Translations under genes and position numbers: made by a program
Source of the DNA: Candidatus Parendomicrobium reticulitermitis
GTDB lineage: Bacteria > Elusimicrobiota > Endomicrobiia > Endomicrobiales > Endomicrobiaceae
DNA: 41,381 bases
Reading direction: 5' to 3'
Assembly (NCBI GenBank): GCA_031287095.1
Contig: JAITTG010000073.1
Span: 1-41,381 of the forward strand
Notes under the pieces: generated by a model
Seen by the model: the letters and a program-made list of their open reading frames with translations, nothing else
Database searches by the model: none
What the model was told of the DNA's origin: nothing
Part shown: positions 41,000 to 41,381 of the stretch, one piece after another
Position numbering within the stretch: the stretch's first letter is position 1
How the letters are laid out: the number at the start of each line of letters is the position of its first letter

Positions 41000-41017
41000 A
41001 CCCGCAATCTCCGTCGT
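40985..41017 (+). repeat. Palindromic repeat at the end of the 21-bp array
   Basis: TTGCGGGCTTGACCCGCAA followed by TCTCCGTCGTTT is identical in its core to 38929-38961 and close to the inverted copy at 12030. Confidence 0.85.
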
Positions 41018-41102
41018 TTCTTTTTGCCGTCATTCCCGAGCGTCTCTATCGGGAATCCACTTTAAAAAACAAATAAATCTTTGACAGCGGATTGACCGTG
41101 TT

Positions 41103-41130
41103 TTGTTTTCAGAAATAAAATTAGTATAAT
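41103..41130 (+). promoter_or_regulatory. Promoter near the right end
   Basis: TTGTTT (41103-41108) and TATAAT (41125-41130) are 16 nt apart, in the context AGTATAATT also seen before lolD. Confidence 0.55.
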
Positions 41131-41225
41131 TCCGCCGCTCCAAAACAAAAAACAAGAAGCCGCAATTAGGACGGACGCAATGAATAATCAAACCCTAATA
41201 AATGTGAAGAATTCAACTCTTGTAT

Positions 41226-41254
41226 GGGCAGACTTGTTGGTCTGCCCATTTTTC
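41226..41254 (+). terminator. Terminator-like hairpin about 90-115 nt after the promoter
   Basis: GGGCAGAC pairs with GTCTGCCC across a 6-nt loop and is followed by ATTTTTC. With the promoter at 41125 it would give a short RNA or an attenuated leader of a gene beyond the window. Confidence 0.6.
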
Positions 41255-41302
41255 ACATGCGCGTATGCGGATAACTATTCGCCTTTTTTTAAGCCTGTGA
41301 CT

Positions 41303-41381
41303 AGGCGGGGGGGCGGCCGGCGCCCCCGGGCCCGAGCTGCGCGGGCGAAGATAGTTGGATAGAGGAATGGAGAGAGATCGA
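41303..41381. other. GC-rich tail unlike the rest of the window
   Basis: From about 41303 the sequence turns abruptly GC-rich (GGGGGGGCGGCCGGCGCCCC, then GGGCCC), after over 41 kb of AT-rich DNA, and then becomes purine-rich. It contains closely packed sites such as CGGCCG, GGCGCC, CCCGGG and GGGCCC. It looks like an assembly end or chimeric sequence rather than native DNA. Confidence 0.5.

Larger units (their letters stand above)
40621..41302. other. Gene-free, repeat-rich stretch at the right end
   Basis: No convincing gene. 40672-40694 is a palindrome (GGGCGAAC with GTTCGCCC). 40724-40792 resembles 23028-23095. AACAATATTGTCATTAT occurs at 40802 and 40850. The 21-bp array and palindrome follow, then a promoter and terminator pair. 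Confidence 0.6.

Noticed and set aside
40774-41065. Repeat proteins on both strands (MTKSK and FIIADFGF types)
   Set aside because: A 21-bp period keeps all frames open on both strands. No ribosome site, and the frames run into the palindrome.
41180-41362. 60-aa ORF at the right end
   Set aside because: It crosses a terminator hairpin and runs into the foreign-looking GC-rich tail. At best its first codons could be a leader peptide.

Overview
The window looks like a low-GC chromosome segment from a diderm, probably anaerobic bacterium. A TamB-like envelope protein, a LolD-type ATPase and an ECF sigma/anti-sigma pair argue for two membranes. A four-subunit pyruvate:ferredoxin oxidoreductase argues for anaerobic metabolism. 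Dispersed palindromes of the type TTGCGGGCTTGACCCGCAA occur between genes and once inside a gene. I lean towards Elusimicrobiota (an Endomicrobia-like, gut-associated lineage), but only as an inference; no marker in the window settles the phylum.

Layout. 1-162 is the acidic C-terminal end of an unknown gene. 338-3446 (minus) is porC-porD-porA-porB. 4010-5544 is lolD-ilvE, preceded by a promoter, a short leader and a terminator-like hairpin. 5637-10400 is a tamB-like gene. 10424-11220 carries tRNA-Ser(CGA), a CAU tRNA (probably Ile2) and tRNA-Val(CAC). 11248-15818 holds a zinc-ribbon coiled-coil gene, rnpB, a half-size TauE/SafE protein, then rsmH-ftsL-ftsI. 15901-19052 (minus) is azlC-azlD and an ECF sigma/anti-sigma pair followed by two paralogous exported helical proteins. 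19116-22924 holds a dCMP deaminase, a free-standing MetH reactivation domain and a MetH lacking that domain. 23842-38795 is a nucleotide-synthesis block (carA, carB, purF, pyrG) interrupted by DNA-modification genes. 39026-40620 is a PHP phosphoesterase gene and rlmB.

The most interesting part is 24995-35802. Between carA and carB lie a restriction-endonuclease-like gene, a beta-class methyltransferase, an HNH nuclease and a DUF3791 protein. Between carB and purF lie a HARE-HTH nuclease, a 649-aa double-Dam methyltransferase closely resembling M.FokI, and a CTAG-type methyltransferase with a C-terminal SNase-like domain. Directly behind the last two methyltransferases sit short ORFs that I read as the remains of their endonucleases: a 30-codon FokI N-terminus and a 46-codon MjaI-family protein with its centre deleted. 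The methyltransferases remain open while their nucleases have decayed. Near-identical direct repeats flank some of these modules, as if they arrived one after another.

Other themes are several genes that look leaderless (TATAAT within about 10 nt of the ATG and no Shine-Dalgarno), a palindromic repeat inserted in frame in metH, two tandem arrays built on a 21-bp unit that both run into that palindrome, and an abrupt GC-rich tail at 41303-41381 that may be an assembly artefact.
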